Positions 18,478-28,514 of a DNA stretch of 64,000 nucleotides are shown here, piece after piece. Under the pieces are notes generated by a model that made no database searches, was not told where the DNA came from, and worked only from the letters and a program-made list of their open reading frames with translations. Every line of letters begins with the position of its first letter. Position 1 is the stretch's first letter. This DNA is from Microcella sp. (lineage in GTDB: Bacteria > Actinomycetota > Actinomycetes > Actinomycetales > Microbacteriaceae), in the NCBI RefSeq assembly GCF_025808395.1, contig NZ_CP075524.1, positions 1 to 64,000 on the forward strand, in the 5' to 3' direction. Both the position numbers and the translations under genes were made by a program.

Positions 18478-19599
18478 GTGGGCGATCTCGACGCATTCAT
18501 CGCGGGGTTCTCTGAAGACCCCGGCTATCTCGATCACCCCCGGCTGTCGCCTGTCGGCGAGCACGCTCTCGCCGAACAGCGCGCGATGACCGAGGTGCTG
18601 TCGCGCGCTCGATTCGGCTCGTTCGCGAAGCTCGACGACCAAGACGAGCGCGTGCGCGCATCAGTGGCGGCTCTCGTGCGCCGCGACCCCGATCAGGTGG
18701 TCTTTCAACCGAGCACGAGCCAGGGGCTCATGCACGTCATGTTCGGGCTGACGGGCGGGGTCGCGGCGTCGTCTGGCGAGTTTCCGGCCGTGGGCTACGC
18801 CATGGCGCGCGCGGCCGAGTCGCTAGGCGTGCTCGTGCCCCACACGATCACGCCCGAGCACGACCGAGTGACGCCCGGCGTGGTGCGCGATCAGCTCGCC
18901 TCGTCGGTGGTGGCCGTGGTCGTGAGCCTCGTCGACTACCGCACCGGCCACCTCGTCGACCTCGAAGGAATCCGGCAGGTGATCGGCGACCGCTTGCTCA
19001 TCGTCGACGCGATTCAGGGCGTCGGCATCGTCGATGCGCCGTGGGAGGTCGCCGACGTCGTCGTCTCGGGCGGTCAGAAGTGGCTGCGAGCCGGCCAAGG
19101 CACAGGGTTTCTCGCCCTCAGCGACCGGGCCCGTGAGCAGCTCACGCCCGTGTGGTCGGGCTGGCTCGCGCACGGCGGCCCCGAGCTGCGGCACGATGTG
19201 GTCGAGCCGGCACCCGACGCTTCCGCCTTCCGGGTGGGCTACCCAGACACCTTCGCGCAGGCCCGCCTGGCCGGTGCGGTCGACGCTGTGCTCGCCGCCG
19301 GTGTGCCGAGCATCCGTGCTGCGATCATCGAGCGCACCGCCCGCCTCATCGAGATCGCAGACGAAGCGGGCATCGAGGTCAGTTCGCCACGCGAAGATGC
19401 TGAGCGGGCGGGCATCGTGGTGCTCGAACCGCATCCCGAGTTCGTCAGCACCCTCGGCGCGGCGCTGCACAACCACGGCGTCACCGCCACCGTGCGCACC
19501 GGGCGAGTTCGACTGGGCGCCCATGTCTCGACGGGCGATGAGACCTTTGAGCAGTTTCGGGCGGCGCTCGCCGAGTTCTCGACGATGGTGCGTGCCTGA
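18478..19599 (+). CDS. PLP-dependent aminotransferase class V family protein (desulfurase/kynureninase-like)
   Basis: 373 aa fold-type I PLP enzyme. The PLP lysine sits in SGGQKWLRAGQGTGFLALS and the PLP-ring Asp in LIVDAIQGVGIVD. The phosphate-binding region is STSQGLMHVMFGLTGG. The C-terminal domain (AGIVVLEPHPEFVSTLGAALHNHGV) resembles kynureninase/isopenicillin-epimerase-like members. No desulfurase Cys loop is obvious. GTG start two nt after the uppS stop, so co-transcribed with it. Substrate unknown. Confidence 0.82.
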   Translation: MGDLDAFIAGFSEDPGYLDHPRLSPVGEHALAEQRAMTEVLSRARFGSFAKLDDQDERVRASVAALVRRDPDQVVFQPSTSQGLMHVMFGLTGGVAASSGEFPAVGYAMARAAESLGVLVPHTITPEHDRVTPGVVRDQLASSVVAVVVSLVDYRTGHLVDLEGIRQVIGDRLLIVDAIQGVGIVDAPWEVADVVVSGGQKWLRAGQGTGFLALSDRAREQLTPVWSGWLAHGGPELRHDVVEPAPDASAFRVGYPDTFAQARLAGAVDAVLAAGVPSIRAAIIERTARLIEIADEAGIEVSSPREDAERAGIVVLEPHPEFVSTLGAALHNHGVTATVRTGRVRLGAHVSTGDETFEQFRAALAEFSTMVRA

Positions 19600-19623
19600 A
19601 CCTTCACGCCAGATGACGGCTCG

Positions 19624-19641
19624 GCGACACGCGCGTGTCGC
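19624..19641 (+). terminator. 18-bp perfect palindrome downstream of the class V aminotransferase gene
   Basis: GCGACACGC directly abuts its reverse complement GCGTGTCGC, 25 nt past the stop. No T-run. Likely a Rho-type or weak intrinsic terminator. The rest of the 190-nt gap to phoH is GC-rich with no gene; a TAGCGT near 19667 could be a -10. Confidence 0.4.
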
Positions 19642-19789
19642 TCCCGGCCCGGGCCGCGCCCTGGCATAGCGTGACGCTCATCGGGCATCGCGTCCGGTCG
19701 GGGCGGCCAGCAAGCTCGTTCTCGAGACCTAACGGCCGACCTGCAACAACTGGTCCGGGGTCGCCCGCGTCCCCGGGGATGGAGCACCG

Positions 19790-21142
19790 GTGCCCGCTGC
19801 GAAGACCTCACCTCACACCCCGTCGACGACGAGCGACAGCAGGGAGGTGGCGCAGCGAACGTATGTTCTCGACACGTCCGTGCTGTTGAGCGACCCCTCT
19901 GCTCTGTTCCGATTCGCTGAACACGCGGTCGTGCTTCCGGTGGTCGTGATCACCGAGCTCGAAGCCAAGCGTCACGATCCAGAGATCGGGTTCTTCGCCC
20001 GCAAGGCGCTGCGCAATCTCGACGAACTGCGGGTGCAGCACGAACGACTCGACTTTCCGATCGCCGTGGGTGAGGCGGGCGGCTCGCTGCGGGTCGAGCT
20101 GAACCACTCGAACCAGTCGGTGCTGCCCAGCGGCCTGCAGCTCGGAGACAACGACTCGCGCATTCTGGCCGTGGCGATGAACCTCGCCAACGACGGCCTC
20201 GATGTCACGGTCGTCTCGAAAGACCTGCCCTTGCGGGTGAAGGCCTCGTCGATCGGTCTTGCTGCTGAAGAATATCGAGCCGAGCTCGCAGTCGACAGCG
20301 GCTGGACGGGCATGGCCGACGTCTCACTCTCGAGCGACCAGATGGCGCAGCTCTACGATCGCGAGGTGCTGCGCACGGCTGAGGTTCGCGAGCTGCCGAT
20401 CAACACCTCGCTCGTGATCCACAGCGATCGCGGCTCGGCGCTCGGCCGAGTGGTCGGCGACGACGAGATCGCGCTCGTGCGCGGTGACCGCGACATCTTC
20501 GGTCTGCATGGTCGTTCGGCCGAGCAGCGGCTCGCGATCGACCTGCTCATAGACCCTCAGGTCGGCATCGTGTCGCTCGGCGGCCGTGCGGGAACAGGCA
20601 AGTCGGCGCTGGCCCTGTGCGCCGGCCTCGAGGCAGTGCTCGAGCGGCAGCAGCAGCGCAAGATCATGGTGTTTCGCCCGCTGTACGCCGTCGGCGGTCA
20701 AGAGCTCGGCTACCTGCCCGGTGACGCGAGCGAGAAGATGAACCCCTGGGCGCAGGCCACGTTCGACACGCTCGGCTCTGTCGTATCGCAGAACGTGCTC
20801 GACGAGGTCGTCGACCGCGGCTTGCTCGAGGTGCTGCCCCTCACGCACATTCGCGGCCGTTCGCTGCACGACGCCTTCGTGATCGTCGATGAGGCGCAGT
20901 CGCTCGAGCGGAACGTGCTGCTCACTGTGCTCAGCCGCATCGGTCAGAACTCGAAGGTCGTGCTGACGCACGATGTCGCTCAGCGCGACAACCTGCGGGT
21001 GGGGCGCCACGACGGCGTGGCGAGCGTCATCGAGACGCTCAAGGGTCACGCGCTGTTCGGGCACATCACGCTGACGCGCAGCGAGCGCAGTGCGATCGCC
21101 GCCCTCGTCACCGAACTGCTCGAAGGCAACGAGCTCGCCTGA
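19790..21142 (+). CDS. phoH2: PhoH2: PIN-domain RNase fused to PhoH ATPase
   Basis: 450 aa. N-terminal PIN domain (VLDTSVLLSDPSALFRF, VITELEAKRHD, GDNDSRILAVAMNLA; acidic residues form the metal site) joined to a PhoH P-loop ATPase (Walker A GRAGTGKSALAL near residue 265, Walker B FVIVDEAQS). Characterised mycobacterial PhoH2 proteins are sequence-specific RNA helicase-RNases. In this gene the region before the PIN domain (MPAAKTSPHTPSTTSDSREV) is short, and no separate antitoxin gene is seen upstream. GTG start with a GGGGATGGAG ribosome binding site. Confidence 0.93.
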   Translation: MPAAKTSPHTPSTTSDSREVAQRTYVLDTSVLLSDPSALFRFAEHAVVLPVVVITELEAKRHDPEIGFFARKALRNLDELRVQHERLDFPIAVGEAGGSLRVELNHSNQSVLPSGLQLGDNDSRILAVAMNLANDGLDVTVVSKDLPLRVKASSIGLAAEEYRAELAVDSGWTGMADVSLSSDQMAQLYDREVLRTAEVRELPINTSLVIHSDRGSALGRVVGDDEIALVRGDRDIFGLHGRSAEQRLAIDLLIDPQVGIVSLGGRAGTGKSALALCAGLEAVLERQQQRKIMVFRPLYAVGGQELGYLPGDASEKMNPWAQATFDTLGSVVSQNVLDEVVDRGLLEVLPLTHIRGRSLHDAFVIVDEAQSLERNVLLTVLSRIGQNSKVVLTHDVAQRDNLRVGRHDGVASVIETLKGHALFGHITLTRSERSAIAALVTELLEGNELA

Positions 21143-21168
21143 CGCATCTGACGGGTAGCGTGGGGGAA

Positions 21169-21239
21169 GGCCCGCACCGCAGTGCGAGTGCTTCTCGAAC
21201 CGGTGGTGCGGATCAGAAGAACCAGCTTCGGTGCGGGCC
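21169..21239. terminator. Long structured intergenic element between phoH2 and fumC
   Basis: GGCCCGCACCG (21169-21179) is the exact reverse complement of 21229-21239, enclosing about 50 nt with smaller pairings. The two flanking genes converge on it, so it may terminate both; the length of the enclosed region also permits a small structured RNA. Confidence 0.5.
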
Positions 21240-21245
21240 GCCTGT

Positions 21246-22649
21246 CTAGAGACCCGGCGTGGTCATGCTCAGCACGTCGAGCGCCGTGTCGAGCTGCTCG
21301 AGGGTGACCTCGCCGCGCTCGACGAACCCGAGGTCGATCACAGCCTCGCGAATGGTCAGCCCCTTGGCCACCGAGTGCTTCGCGATCTTGGCCGCGGCCT
21401 CGTAGCCGATGACGCGGTTGAGGGGTGTCACGATCGAGGGCGAGCTCTCGGCGAGGGCGCGTGCCCGGTCGAGGTTGGCCTCGAGGCCGTCGATGGTCTT
21501 GTCGGCGAGCACTCGGGTCGAGTTCGACAGCAGACGAATCGACTCGAGCAGCGACGTGCCCATGACGGGAATCGCGACGTTCAACTCGAACGACCCGGAA
21601 GCACCGGCCCACGCGATCGTGGCGTCGTTGCCGATGACTCGTGCGCACACCATGAGCACGGCCTCTGGCACGACGGGGTTCACCTTGCCCGGCATGATCG
21701 ACGAGCCTGGCTGCAGGTCGGGAATGTGGAGTTCGGCGAGACCGGTGTTGGGCCCCGAACCCATCCAGCGGATGTCGTTGCAGATTTTCGTGAGCGAGAC
21801 CGCGATGACGCGCAGCGCCCCCGAGGCTTCGACGAGGCCGTCGCGCGCGCCCTGAGCCTCGAAGTGGTCGAGTGCCTCGGTGATGGGCAGACCGGTCGAC
21901 GCGGCGAGTTCGGCGATGACCTTCTGCGAGAAGCCGAGCGGGGTGTTGATGCCGGTGCCCGTCGCCGTGCCCCCGAGCGGCACCTCGGCGACGCGTTCGA
22001 TGGTCGACCTCACTCGTGCGACGCCGAGGCGCACTTGGCGCGCATAGCCGGCGAACTCTTGGCCGAGGGTGACGGGCGTCGCGTCCATGAGGTGGGTGCG
22101 CCCGGCCTTGACGGCGGTCTTCCAGAGCTCGGCTTTGGCCTCGAGTGCGCCCGCGAGGTGCTCCAGTGCAGGAATCAGGTCACGCAGCAGTGCTTCGGTG
22201 ACCGCGAGGTGCACCGAGGTCGGAAACACGTCGTTCGACGACTGCGAGGCGTTGACGTGGTCGTTGGGGTGCACGGGCAGCTCATCGGTCGAGGCCAGGG
22301 TCGCGAGCACCTCGTTCATATTCATGTTCGACGACGTGCCTGAACCCGTCTGGTAGGTGTCGACCGGAAACTGGTCGTGGTGCTGCCCGGCGATGATCTG
22401 GTCGGCGGCACCGACGATCGCGTGCGCGAGCGCAGCATCCAGAATGCCGAGCTCGGCGTTCACGAGCGCCGCCGCGCGCTTGATCTGGGCGAGGGCGACG
22501 ATCTGCCCCGGCTCGAGCCCCGAGCCTGAGATCGGAAAGTTCTCGACGGCGCGCTGCGTCTGCGCTCGGTAGAGGGCCGTGCGCGGCACGCGCACCTCGC
22601 CCATCGTGTCGTGCTCGATGCGGAAGTCGGTCTCGGTCGTGTCACTCAC
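21246..22649 (-). CDS. fumC: Class II fumarate hydratase
   Basis: 467 aa. Interconverts fumarate and (S)-malate in the TCA cycle; iron-independent homotetramer. The lyase-superfamily signature GSSIMPGKVNP is present with its mobile catalytic Ser loop, and the active-site TGSGTSSNMNMNEVLA, NASQSSNDVFPTS and GRTHLMDATPVTLGQEF segments are intact. Argininosuccinate lyase or aspartase are less likely given the DTMGEVRVP start and length. The GTG at 22649 (VSDTTETDFR) gives the normal N-terminus. Confidence 0.96.
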   Translation of the reverse strand: MSDTTETDFRIEHDTMGEVRVPRTALYRAQTQRAVENFPISGSGLEPGQIVALAQIKRAAALVNAELGILDAALAHAIVGAADQIIAGQHHDQFPVDTYQTGSGTSSNMNMNEVLATLASTDELPVHPNDHVNASQSSNDVFPTSVHLAVTEALLRDLIPALEHLAGALEAKAELWKTAVKAGRTHLMDATPVTLGQEFAGYARQVRLGVARVRSTIERVAEVPLGGTATGTGINTPLGFSQKVIAELAASTGLPITEALDHFEAQGARDGLVEASGALRVIAVSLTKICNDIRWMGSGPNTGLAELHIPDLQPGSSIMPGKVNPVVPEAVLMVCARVIGNDATIAWAGASGSFELNVAIPVMGTSLLESIRLLSNSTRVLADKTIDGLEANLDRARALAESSPSIVTPLNRVIGYEAAAKIAKHSVAKGLTIREAVIDLGFVERGEVTLEQLDTALDVLSMTTPGL

Positions 22650-22716
22650 GGCGGTGTGATCTCTCTGTTGAGGTGCGGTGTGCGGTGTCAGGATGCTGCG
22701 CCGGCGCTCGGCTCGC

Positions 22717-23352
22717 TCAGAGCTGCCCGATGGCGACGTCGGGCACGACTCGGCCTTCGAGAAGGCGGTAGTTGGCGCCGACGATTCCCAGGGTACCGGC
22801 GGCGACCTCGGCGCTGATGAGCTCGCTTGCCGCGAGCAGGGCGCCGACGGTGTCGCGCAAGTGCTGCCGGCCGACCTCTTGGGGGTCGATGTCGGCGGTG
22901 TCGGTGACGCCGGCCGACACTCGAACTCGCTGCACGGCGGGTGCGATCTGGTCGACGATGCCCTGAATGTGCACGGGCAGGGCGACCGCGTCGCTGGCCT
23001 CGGCGTCGATCGCTGCGCGCACCGCGCCGCACTCGTCGTGGCCGAGCACGACGATGAGCGAAGCGCCGAGCACCGCGACGGCATACTCGAGCGAGCCGAT
23101 GACGCTCTCGCTGATCACCTGCCCGGCATTGCGCACGACGAACAGGTCGCCGAGGCCCTTGTCGAAGATGATCTCGGCGGCGAGCCGCGAGTCGCTGCAC
23201 CCGAACAGGGCGGCGCGCGGTGCTTGGGCGGTGGCGATCTCGCCTCTGCGCTCGACGTCTTGCCGGGGGTGGCGTGGTGTGCCGGAGACGAATCGCTCGT
23301 TTCCGCGAAGCATCTCGCGCCAGACGGTCTCTGGCCGAGGTCGTTCTGTCAT
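22717..23352 (-). CDS. Beta-carbonic anhydrase
   Basis: 211 aa zinc enzyme interconverting CO2 and bicarbonate. Zinc ligands and partner residues are readable: C-x-D-x-R in FGCSDSRLAAE and H-x2-C in VLGHDECGAV. VVRNAGQVI and the Q-rich IVDQIAPAV regions are typical of the family. ATG 23352 is preceded by AGGAG. It shares its strand and a 67-nt gap with fumC; bicarbonate supply for anaplerosis alongside the TCA enzyme is plausible. Confidence 0.93.
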   Translation of the reverse strand: MTERPRPETVWREMLRGNERFVSGTPRHPRQDVERRGEIATAQAPRAALFGCSDSRLAAEIIFDKGLGDLFVVRNAGQVISESVIGSLEYAVAVLGASLIVVLGHDECGAVRAAIDAEASDAVALPVHIQGIVDQIAPAVQRVRVSAGVTDTADIDPQEVGRQHLRDTVGALLAASELISAEVAAGTLGIVGANYRLLEGRVVPDVAIGQL

Positions 23353-23406
23353 GCGTGGGCTCCTGCCGACGGTCGCTGCGGGCGTCGACAACTGAGCGTA
23401 GTCGGC

Positions 23407-24036
23407 TCAGTCGGCGGGCGCGGGCACGTCAGCGGCGACCGCGGTCGCGACGAGCATGAAGTCGTCATCGCTCGCGGTGCCGTAGAGCACGATGGTGCTG
23501 CCGGCCGTCTCGGTGACGAGCGCGAACTCGCGCAAGCCGACTCCGCTGACGCCTCGACGGTCGTAGCGCTGCCACTGACGGTCGGCGATCGTGACGGTGT
23601 CGCCGTCGCCGGGGTCGCGAAGTGCAGTGCGCAGCCAGGTGGGGTTGGCGTCGAAACCCTGCAGCACACCGATGAACGTGTTGTCGGCGGTGACGAATCC
23701 GATCGTCCACTCGGTGACTCCGCCCGACCCGGCCAGCTCGGCGCGGTTGGCCGCCCACGTGACGGGCACGACGGGTGCGACGACGGTGGTGCCGAGACTC
23801 GCTTCAGCCTCTGCCGCCGCGGCGACGTAGTCGATCGCGAGAGGTGCGGGGTCAGGTCGCACGACGACCAAGACCAGAAAGAGCACAATGGCGAATGACG
23901 CGGCGAGCGACAGCAGCAGGTTCTTCGTCGACTGGTTCGCGCGGCGTCTGCGCCGAGACTCGGCGACACGCGCCGCCTTCTCGTCGGGGGTCTCGGGTCG
24001 GCCGAGCTCGGCGACCACGCGGGGTTCGTCTGCCAT
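23407..24036 (-). CDS. DUF4245 single-pass membrane protein
   Basis: 209 aa. A cytoplasmic N-terminus with an arginine run (AESRRRRRANQST) precedes one membrane helix (LLLSLAASFAIVLFLVLVVV), and the rest is an extracytoplasmic domain of about 150 residues. Family DUF4245, encoded near xseAB/fum/glpX in many actinobacteria (compare Rv1100). Function unknown. ATG 24036 follows the xseB stop by 4 nt, so it is in the xseA-xseB operon. Confidence 0.82.
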   Translation of the reverse strand: MADEPRVVAELGRPETPDEKAARVAESRRRRRANQSTKNLLLSLAASFAIVLFLVLVVVRPDPAPLAIDYVAAAAEAEASLGTTVVAPVVPVTWAANRAELAGSGGVTEWTIGFVTADNTFIGVLQGFDANPTWLRTALRDPGDGDTVTIADRQWQRYDRRGVSGVGLREFALVTETAGSTIVLYGTASDDDFMLVATAVAADVPAPAD

Positions 24037-24040
24037 CGCC

Positions 24041-24277
24041 TCAGTCTTCTGCGGCCGCGCGTGCGGCATCGAGTCGTTGCTTCGCGCCGATGAGCCACTC
24101 TTCGCACCGGCGCGCGAGCGCTTCGCCGCGCTCCCACAGGGCGATCGACTGCTCGAGCGTGACGCCGCCCTGCTCGAGCTCGGTCACGACGCGCACGAGT
24201 TCGTCTCGGGCTTGCTCGTATGACAGGCTCTCGGTCTCGCGGTCGGTCGAGTCTTCGCTGGGGGTCACGTCAACCAT
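24041..24277 (-). CDS. xseB: Exodeoxyribonuclease VII small subunit
   Basis: 78 aa helical subunit of exonuclease VII, which degrades single-stranded DNA. The family core LSYEQARDELVRVVTELEQG, LEQSIALWERGEAL and the EEWLIGAKQRLD helix are all present. It starts one base after the xseA stop, the usual xseA-xseB arrangement. Confidence 0.95.
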   Translation of the reverse strand: MVDVTPSEDSTDRETESLSYEQARDELVRVVTELEQGGVTLEQSIALWERGEALARRCEEWLIGAKQRLDAARAAAED

Positions 24278-24278
24278 G

Positions 24279-25526
24279 CTAGGCGGGCCTCTCTGCAGTG
24301 GGGGTGGGAGTCTCGACCACGGTCGCGAGCCGGCCGTCGGCGAGGGTCAGCAGCACTCGAGCGCCGGGTGCGGCCGATGCCGCCGAACGCAGAACGCTGC
24401 CGTCGTCGATCTGCGCGATGGCGTAGCCCCGGTCGAGGGTGCGCTGCGGTGAGAGTGCACGCAGTTGCGATCGCCGTTCGTCGATCTCGAGGTGAGCGCG
24501 CTCGAGCACTCGGTGCGTCAACTCGACTCCGCGAGCGACGGCGCGCGTGAGCTCGTCGGCTCGCGAGTCGATGATCCACGTCGGGTCGGCGAGGGCGGGG
24601 CGCGAACGAATGGTGGCGATGCGCTCGACTTCGGTGCTGATCGACGTCGTCACGCGCGAGAGCATGCGAGATCGGGCCTGCTGCACGCGTGCGAGCTCTT
24701 CGCTCACATCGGGAACAACCCGTTTGGCGGCATCGGTCGGCGTCGAGGCGCGCAGGTCGGCGACCTCGTCGAGCAATGGCCGGTCGTTCTCGTGACCGAT
24801 CGCGCTCACGAGCGGCGTCTCGCACGCCGCTGCCGCGCGCACGAGACTCTCATCGCTGAAGGGCAGCAGGTTCTGGAAGTCACCGCCACCACGCGCGACG
24901 ATGATGACGTCGACCTCGGGGTCAGCATCCAATTCATGGATGCCCGCCGTCACCTCGGCGACGGCGCGGTCTCCCTGCACGGCCGCGTGCACCACCCGAA
25001 ACCGCACCGACGGCCACCGCAGCTGCGCGTTGCGCAGCACATCTTTCTCGGCATCGCTGTCTTTGCCGGTGACGAGCCCGACGCAGCGCGGCAAGAAGGG
25101 CAGCGGTCGTTTGCGTGCGGGGTCGAAGAGGCCTTCGGCGGCGAGCGTCTGACGCAGGCGCTCGAGTCGTTCGAGCAGATCGCCGAGGCCCACCCGGCGC
25201 ATGTCGAACACCTGCATGGTGAGCGTGCCGCCTTTGACCCACCAGTTCGCCTTGACGAGCGCGGTCACCCGGTCGCCCTGACCGAGACCCTCGGGCAGCT
25301 TGGCCCGCACCGACGACCACACGGTGAACGAGACCGTGGCGTCGGCACTGACGTCTTTCAGCTTGCCGTAGACGTTGCCGCCCGAGACGCCCCACTGGGC
25401 GATCTCGCCGTCGACCCACACCGAGCCGAGTCGATCGACATACTCTTTCAACTTCGCCGACAACTGGGCGACGGGCCAGGGCTCGTCGGCGCTCGACGGC
25501 CGGGGGGCAGCGGTGGTGTCGCTCAC
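24279..25526 (-). CDS. xseA: Exodeoxyribonuclease VII large subunit
   Basis: 415 aa catalytic subunit. N-terminal OB-fold (VWVDGEIAQWGVSGGNVYGKLKD shortened here to its first parts) binds ssDNA; the catalytic core includes VIIVARGGGDFQNLLPF, SAIGHENDRPLLDEVADLRA and STPTDAAKRVVP. A helical C-terminal half ends in SPQRTLDRGYAIAQ. GTG 25526 is preceded by AAGGAGGG. The divergent ABC exporter gene starts 107 nt away. Confidence 0.95.
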   Translation of the reverse strand: MSDTTAAPRPSSADEPWPVAQLSAKLKEYVDRLGSVWVDGEIAQWGVSGGNVYGKLKDVSADATVSFTVWSSVRAKLPEGLGQGDRVTALVKANWWVKGGTLTMQVFDMRRVGLGDLLERLERLRQTLAAEGLFDPARKRPLPFLPRCVGLVTGKDSDAEKDVLRNAQLRWPSVRFRVVHAAVQGDRAVAEVTAGIHELDADPEVDVIIVARGGGDFQNLLPFSDESLVRAAAACETPLVSAIGHENDRPLLDEVADLRASTPTDAAKRVVPDVSEELARVQQARSRMLSRVTTSISTEVERIATIRSRPALADPTWIIDSRADELTRAVARGVELTHRVLERAHLEIDERRSQLRALSPQRTLDRGYAIAQIDDGSVLRSAASAAPGARVLLTLADGRLATVVETPTPTAERPA

Positions 25527-25590
25527 GAACCCTCCTTGCGTCAACCGGTGGCGTTCGACAGGGTAGTCGAGACAGCCGACGACCACGCCG

Positions 25591-25622
25591 ACCCTGCGCC
25601 ACGATGACCCTGCGCCACGATG
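25591..25622. repeat. 16-bp unit repeated twice in tandem upstream of an ABC exporter gene
   Basis: ACCCTGCGCCACGATG occurs at 25591-25606 and again at 25607-25622. It lies in the divergent region between xseA and the ABC ATPase gene, ending 10 nt before that gene's ATG. Confidence 0.8.
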
Positions 25623-25632
25623 ATGGAGACCG

Positions 25633-26528
<896 letters not shown>

Positions 26529-26532
<4 letters not shown>

Positions 26533-27368
26533 CCGGCCTCATGCGCGCGATCGGGTCAGAGTTCGTCAAGGTGCTGTCGACGAAGGCGTGGTGGCTGCTC
26601 GGCCTGATCCTGGTGGCCTATGTCGGCCTGACCGCGGCGGGGCTCGCCTTCTTCTTGAGCGACCTCGGTGCCGAGCTCGGCGGCATGGGTGCTGGCGACC
26701 TCGACCCTGTCGTCACGGCGAACCTCGTGTACAGCAGCGTGACGGCGGTCGGGCTGGTGATTCCTCTGCTGTTCGGCGCGCTGCTCGCGACCAGCGAGTA
26801 CCGGCACCGCACGCTCACTCCGACCGTGCTGGCGCAGCCTCGACGCGGCATCGTGCTCGCCGCGAAGGCGGTCGAGGCCGCGGTCGTCGGCGCCCTGTAC
26901 GGAGTCTTCGGTCTCGTCGGCTCGGTGGGGCTGGGCGCGCCGGTGCTGCTCGCTGTCGGCGAAGAGACCGCACTGGGCGAGCCCGACGTGCTCGCCGTGC
27001 TGCTGCGCACCCTGGTGGCCACGGCGCTGTGGTCGCTGCTCGGGCTGGGGCTGGGCGCCCTGCTGACGAGTCAGATCGCGGCGATCGTCATCGTGCTGGT
27101 CTTCACCCAGTTCGTCGAACCGATTCTGCGGCTGGTGGCCAACGTCTGGGAGTGGTCGGCGTCTCTGGGCCGCTTCTTGCCGGGGTCGGCCACCGACGCT
27201 CTCGTCGGGGCGGGCATCTTGAGCTCGCTCGGCGCCCTCGATGAGACCATTCCCGATTCGGGGGTGGATGCTCTGCTCTGGTGGCAAGGAGGGCTCGTGC
27301 TCGCGGCGCTCGCCGCTGCGTTGCTCGTCGCTGCATCGGTGACCACGCTGCGGCGCGACGTCGAATAG
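26529..27368 (+). CDS. ABC-2 type exporter, permease subunit
   Basis: 279 aa with six hydrophobic segments. First helix AWWLLGLILVAYVGLTAAGLAFF, then a loop before the second helix, and the pattern LLATSEYRHRTLTPTVL that is characteristic of ABC-2 permeases of the YhgE/NatB/BcrB kind. ATG overlaps the ATPase stop. Last helix ends with a short basic tail. Confidence 0.85.
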
Positions 27369-27418
27369 CCGCAGCGTCGCCCTCGACGTTGCCGAAGCTG
27401 CTGGTCAGCTACCCCTCG

Positions 27419-27424
27419 TAGACT
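27419..27424 (+). promoter_or_regulatory. -10 box TAGACT, 6 nt before ispH GTG
   Basis: TAGACT, then GTGGGG, then GTG 27431. It matches base for base the CTCGTAGACT element at 12997-13005. This decides the start at 27431 over the GTG at 27425. Confidence 0.6.
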
Positions 27425-27430
27425 GTGGGG

Positions 27431-28507
27431 GTGAGCACGATCTCGAACGGCGCCCTGGGCTCGACCCTGACCACCCCGGTGATTCCGCGGCGGCGCGAGC
27501 GGCTGGTGCCGGTGCCGGTCGACCGACCGAAGCGAGTGCTGCTCGCTGCTCCACGGGGGTACTGCGCTGGCGTCGACCGCGCGGTGATCGCCGTCGAGAA
27601 GGCGCTCGAGCAGTACGGCGCACCTGTCTACGTGCGCAAGCAGATCGTGCACAACATTCACGTCGTGACCGAGCTCGAGAAGCAGGGCGCGATCTTCGTC
27701 GACGAGGTCGACGAGGTTCCCGAGGGCTCGCACATCGTCTTCTCGGCGCACGGTGTGAGCCCGGCAGTCGTGCAGGGCGCTGCAGACCGCGAGCTGCAGG
27801 CGATCGACGCCACGTGCCCGCTCGTGACCAAGGTGCACCGTGAGGCGGTGCGGTTCTCGAAGCAGAACTACCGCATTCTGCTCATCGGCCACGCCGGTCA
27901 CGAAGAGGTCGAAGGCACCATGGGTCACGCGCCCGAGCGCACCATTCTCGTGAACAACCCCGACGAGGCCGACCTCATCGAGGTGCCAGAGGGCGACGAG
28001 CTCATCTGGCTCTCGCAGACCACGCTGAGCGTCGACGAGACGATGGAGACCGTGCGGCGACTGCGCGCTCGCTTTCCGCACTTGCAAGACCCCCCGAGCG
28101 ACGACATCTGCTATGCCACGCAGAATCGTCAGGTCGCGATCAAGAAGGTCGCCCCCGAGACCGATCTCGTCATCGTGGTCGGCTCGTCGAACAGCTCGAA
28201 CAGTGTTCGCCTGGTCGAGGTGGCGCTCGAGTACGGGGCCAAGGCCGCCTATCGTGTCGACTATGCGAGCGAGATCGAGCAGGCGTGGCTCGAGGGTGTC
28301 GCCACCATCGGCGTCACGAGCGGTGCGAGCGTGCCCGAGGTGCTCGTCGAACAGGTGCTGAGCGATCTGCGCGACGCCGGGTTCGACGACGTCGCCGAAG
28401 TCAAGACCGCCGAAGAAGACCTGCAGTTCTCGCTGCCGAAAGAGCTGAGGCGCGATAAGGCCGGCAATATCGACGAGCGGGCGCTCGGCGGTCGAACTCG
28501 AGTCTGA
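27431..28507 (+). CDS. ispH: 4-hydroxy-3-methylbut-2-enyl diphosphate reductase
   Basis: 358 aa. Last step of the MEP pathway: reduces HMBPP to IPP and DMAPP using a [4Fe-4S] cluster. Three cluster Cys are in RGYCAGVDRA, DATCPLVTKVH and DDICYATQNR; the substrate-binding SSNSSNS motif and catalytic Glu region (GHEEVEGT) are intact. The first ~30 residues (SNGALGSTLTTPVIPRRRER) are an extension ahead of the conserved core, consistent with the leaderless start. Supplies precursors to UppS encoded 10 kb upstream. Confidence 0.96.
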   Translation: MSTISNGALGSTLTTPVIPRRRERLVPVPVDRPKRVLLAAPRGYCAGVDRAVIAVEKALEQYGAPVYVRKQIVHNIHVVTELEKQGAIFVDEVDEVPEGSHIVFSAHGVSPAVVQGAADRELQAIDATCPLVTKVHREAVRFSKQNYRILLIGHAGHEEVEGTMGHAPERTILVNNPDEADLIEVPEGDELIWLSQTTLSVDETMETVRRLRARFPHLQDPPSDDICYATQNRQVAIKKVAPETDLVIVVGSSNSSNSVRLVEVALEYGAKAAYRVDYASEIEQAWLEGVATIGVTSGASVPEVLVEQVLSDLRDAGFDDVAEVKTAEEDLQFSLPKELRRDKAGNIDERALGGRTRV

Positions 28508-28514
28508 CCCGACC

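Noticed and set aside
21231..22343. Long plus-strand open frame opposite fumC
   Set aside because: Antisense shadow; fumC has its full signature on the other strand.
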